The position numbers and the translations under genes are program-made. 64,000 nucleotides of DNA from UBA830 sp038146925 (GTDB lineage Bacteria; Pseudomonadota; Alphaproteobacteria; MPNO01; UBA830), in the NCBI GenBank assembly GCA_038146925.1, contig JAYQSP010000001.1, forward strand, positions 1 to 64,000. Direction: 5' to 3'. The first letter of the stretch is position 1. Every line of letters begins with the position of its first letter. Under the pieces are notes generated by a model. It was not told the origin of the DNA, ran no database searches, and saw only the letters and a program-made list of their open reading frames with translations. Positions 61,453 to 64,000 of this stretch are shown in pieces.

Positions 61453-63036
61453 TCAAATTGTTGCAGTTTGTTTCATTTCCCTCAAGCTATTGATTCTAAA
61501 AAACATAATTGACGCCACAAAAAAAACACAGGCCAAGGCCGCGGGAATCCAATTACCGAATCGAGCAAAAATCGTCGACGGCCCCGGTGCGGGCAATGGT
61601 ACGTCGATTGCTCCCTGACGCCCCAAGCCGATCGCGGCGACAATCCGTCCCCGGGCGTCCACAACCCCGGAAATGCCGGTGTTTGCAGCCCTCACGAGAG
61701 GCAATCCTTCCTCCACGGTACGCAGCTGGGCGCTGGCGAAATGCTGATGCGGTCCGGCGCTCCGCCCGAACCAGGCATCGTTCGTGACATTCAACAGCCA
61801 CTCCGGCCGGTCGTGGCGGAGAACCGCCTTTGCAGGAAATATGGCTTCGTAACAGATCAGCGGGCTCACCGGCGGCAGTCCCGGAAGTCGCAGCGTCCTG
61901 GGACCGGGGCCTGGCGAAAAATCGATTGCGCCGGCGGTCACTTTTTCAACGGGCAGGATGGACCTGAAAGGAATGTACTCGCCGAACGGAACGAGATGAT
62001 GCTTGTCGTAAACAGCTTGCGCGCGGCCCTGTCCGTCGACGGTGACGAGACTGTTATGGGCGCCAACCGCCCGACCGGCGACACGATCGACGCGAAGCGC
62101 GCCGGTTATCAGCAGACCTCCAGCCGGAACCACCCCGCGCAGCAGGGTTCGCCCGACGGGGTCCGTCAGAAAGTCGTGAGACGTCGCCGTCTCCGGCCAG
62201 ATGACATGCGTGGGCCGCCCACCGTCCGTCGGCGCGCTGAGCTGCAGGTGGCGCGCGAAGTTCTCCGATCTTTTCCGGGGGTCCCATTTGTCGCGCTGGG
62301 CAATGTTGGGCTGAACGATCCGAATCACCGGTCCGTCCGTCGCGATATCGGGCGCTGCCGTCAGCCGGATGCCGCCGGCGACCGCGATCGCCGCCAGAAG
62401 AGCCAGCCCGGAAAACGCGGCTGGATACCGGTGTCGCCGCCGATCCGTCAGCACAGCCGGCGCCGCGGCGGCAAACACGGTGACGAGAGACAATCCATAC
62501 ACCCCCATCCAGGCGGCCCCCTGAAGAACCGGCAGGAACGCAACCCAGACGTTGCCGACCGGATTCCACGGAAACCCGGTGAACATGATGCCGCGCGCGC
62601 CTTCGAACACCGTCCATGTCGCCGCCAACGCAAGAACGCGCGACACCCCGGGTTTCCAGAATAGGCGGACAGCCCATGCCATGAGGCCTGTGAAGAGACC
62701 CAGACCCAGCGACAGGCCCAGAACCGTAAACGGGATAAGCCACGCGAACCGATCGGCATCCACCAGCAGAGCATTCGATACCCAGTAAAGTCCGGCGGCA
62801 AAGTATCCGGCCCCGAAAAACCATCCGACGTTGAATGCCGCACGCCGCGTCCGCGCGCCGTCCAGCAGCCAGACCAGACCGGGAAAGCAGATCAGCAGGA
62901 CCGGAAGCAAATGGACGGGAGGCTGGGCCGCCGCGGCCAGCGCGCCCAACAGAAACGAAACCGACACACGCCGCCATCCGCGCAGGGACATCAGCCGGCC
63001 GGCGATACCGTTGCCGACAGCGTCAATTGCCGTCAT
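61453..63036 (-). CDS. lnt: Apolipoprotein N-acyltransferase
   Basis: 527 residues. Six or more N-terminal membrane helices (LLPVLLICFPGLVWLLD, WLIPFTVLGLSLGLGLFTG), then a nitrilase-like periplasmic domain with the catalytic Glu/Lys/Cys: VIWPETATSHDF, YDKHHLVPFGEYIPFR and PLICYEAIFP. Adds the third acyl chain to lipoproteins after signal-peptide removal. Its ATG overlaps the corC stop. Confidence 0.95.
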   Translation of the reverse strand: MTAIDAVGNGIAGRLMSLRGWRRVSVSFLLGALAAAAQPPVHLLPVLLICFPGLVWLLDGARTRRAAFNVGWFFGAGYFAAGLYWVSNALLVDADRFAWLIPFTVLGLSLGLGLFTGLMAWAVRLFWKPGVSRVLALAATWTVFEGARGIMFTGFPWNPVGNVWVAFLPVLQGAAWMGVYGLSLVTVFAAAAPAVLTDRRRHRYPAAFSGLALLAAIAVAGGIRLTAAPDIATDGPVIRIVQPNIAQRDKWDPRKRSENFARHLQLSAPTDGGRPTHVIWPETATSHDFLTDPVGRTLLRGVVPAGGLLITGALRVDRVAGRAVGAHNSLVTVDGQGRAQAVYDKHHLVPFGEYIPFRSILPVEKVTAGAIDFSPGPGPRTLRLPGLPPVSPLICYEAIFPAKAVLRHDRPEWLLNVTNDAWFGRSAGPHQHFASAQLRTVEEGLPLVRAANTGISGVVDARGRIVAAIGLGRQGAIDVPLPAPGPSTIFARFGNWIPAALACVFFVASIMFFRINSLREMKQTATI

Positions 63037-63920
63037 TCGCCGTCGTGCACCGGCAGCTTGGATGCCCGAAGGCGACGGATTTTACGCGGGTCGGCTTCCA
63101 GAATTTCGAATTCGATGCCGGATTCATGGCGGATAACCTCGCCCCTTCCGGGCACGCGACCGGCAAGGTAAAACACCAGTCCGCCCATGGTATCGATATC
63201 CTCTTCGCGGTCCTTATCCGTCAGGAACTCACCGGCTTCCTGCTCGAAATCCTCGATCCTGAGACGGGCATCGATATCGATCTGATCGGGGCCCTTCCGC
63301 TCCAGACCCGGCCCGGAGTCCCGATCGTGTTCATCCTCGATCTCGCCGATGATCTCCTCGACCAGGTCCTCGATGGTTACCAATCCGTCGATACCGCCGA
63401 ATTCGTCGACAACGAGCGCCATGTGAAGACGTTGCACCCGCATCTGCAGCAGAAGCTCCAGAACCGGCATCGACGGGGCAACAAAAAGCGGTTTGCGGAC
63501 GATTTTTGTGATGCCGGTTCCCTGATCGTCGTCCCAGCACGCGAGCAGATCCTTGATATGAACCATTCCGACGACGTCATCGAGCCGGTCGCGATACACC
63601 GGCAGACGCGAATGGCCGCTTTCACTCATCACTTTGGCGACATCGGCGATGGTGGTTGCCGTTTCCACGGCGCGGATGTCCGCGCGCGGGACCATGACAT
63701 CCTCGACGGCCACATCCCGGACACTTAGTACATTGCGGAAAAGTGCCAGTTCCTCGGCATTGTCGGCGCCGGCGCCGTCTTCCTCCAGCTCGATCAGCTC
63801 TTCAATGGTGTCGCGCAACGTGTCGGTGTCGTTGCGCCCGCCGAGCATTCCACGCAGACGCCCGAAAAGCCCGGACTCGCCCTCTTCTCTCGGACGAGAT
63901 TCGTCGGTCAGATCGCTCAT
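63033..63920 (-). CDS. CorC/HlyC-family CBS-domain protein
   Basis: 295 residues. Two CBS domains (VEDVMVPRADIRAVETATT, HSRLPVYRDRLDDVVGMVHI, VQRLHMALVVDEFGGIDGLV) and a C-terminal CorC/HlyC transporter-associated domain (DIDTMGGLVFYLAGRVPGRGE). No membrane DUF21 part, so the soluble subgroup linked to magnesium/cobalt export and found between ybeY and lnt. Overlaps both neighbours by ATGA, implying one operon. Confidence 0.92.
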   Translation of the reverse strand: MSDLTDESRPREEGESGLFGRLRGMLGGRNDTDTLRDTIEELIELEEDGAGADNAEELALFRNVLSVRDVAVEDVMVPRADIRAVETATTIADVAKVMSESGHSRLPVYRDRLDDVVGMVHIKDLLACWDDDQGTGITKIVRKPLFVAPSMPVLELLLQMRVQRLHMALVVDEFGGIDGLVTIEDLVEEIIGEIEDEHDRDSGPGLERKGPDQIDIDARLRIEDFEQEAGEFLTDKDREEDIDTMGGLVFYLAGRVPGRGEVIRHESGIEFEILEADPRKIRRLRASKLPVHDGE

Positions 63921-64000
63921 GATACAGACCCGGACAACGCCGGTTTTCCGGCCGCATACGGGTCCGCGATTCCGATAGATTCCAGAATCTCGGTCTCCAG
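63917..64000 (-). CDS. ybeY: 3' end of the endoribonuclease YbeY gene (partial)
   Basis: Only the last 27 codons before the stop are in the window: LETEILESIGIADPYAAGK then PALSGSVS. The LETEIL-x2-IGIADPY pattern is the usual C-terminus of alphaproteobacterial YbeY, and the stop overlaps the corC ATG (ATGA). YbeY processes 16S rRNA 3' ends; its metal-binding His motif lies outside the window. Confidence 0.8.
   Translation of the reverse strand: METEILESIGIADPYAAGKPALSGSVS

Overview
The window reads as chromosomal DNA of an alphaproteobacterium with high GC content. The best evidence is the gene content and order: rpsT-(rhodanese)-dnaA-dnaN-recF-gyrB; ubiE-ubiB-coaBC-dut; ybeY-corC-lnt-HTH-metK-trmB; rimP-nusA-ylxR-infB-rbfA-truB-rpsO-pnp; a RegB/RegA (ActS/ActR, PrrB/PrrA) redox two-component pair; and an Irr-type Fur-family regulator. 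A Rhodospirillales-like host is my guess; no rRNA, tRNA, CRISPR array or intact mobile element is visible.

Layout. 1-13.2 kb is a surface-polysaccharide region: glycosyltransferase, nucleotide-sugar dehydrogenase, heparinase-like lyase, two-domain oxidoreductase, FkbM methyltransferase, two asparagine synthase-like proteins and UDP-glucuronate decarboxylase. It is visibly eroding, with two frameshifted genes, a chimeric glycosyltransferase remnant and a GT9 pseudogene. 13.3-18.1 kb holds a 72-codon orphan gene, an HprK-like ATPase, regA, regB and a divergent ABC exporter. 18.2-26 kb carries a CobD/CbiB-like protein, a secreted ankyrin protein, a SCO1/SenC copper chaperone, a YcgN-like Cys-cluster protein, a DapA-family enzyme, an MFS exporter, a class A penicillin-binding protein and a GNAT acetyltransferase. 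26-33.8 kb is the replication block on the minus strand. 33.8-41.9 kb has mutM, ubiquinone and CoA synthesis, dut, a moeB/DsrE pair, a hydroxyacid dehydrogenase and an SH3-domain protein. 41.9-49 kb, all on the minus strand, holds a partner-switching module (STAS, receiver-PP2C phosphatase, HATPase) and an iron/peroxide-type module (Irr, short rubrerythrin, CCG-type Fe-S protein, DUF3501), preceded by a nitronate monooxygenase-like flavoprotein. 49-64 kb is the transcription/translation block, SAM synthetase, apolipoprotein N-acyltransferase and CorC, ending in the 3' end of ybeY.

The observations most worth a second look are regulatory. (i) The STAS gene leader (44204-44273) has a 10-bp inverted repeat that captures the Shine-Dalgarno, plus a competing copy of the same sequence, so it could act as a translational switch. 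(ii) A Fur-family 7-1-7 palindrome resembling an Irr box lies directly beside a strong promoter upstream of the rubrerythrin gene, linking an uncharacterised rubrerythrin/Fe-S/DUF3501 set to iron control. (iii) dnaA begins 3 nt after the stop of a rhodanese gene. (iv) MutM appears to lack its fourth zinc ligand. None of these could be tested by database search here; all motif calls come from reading the sequence.
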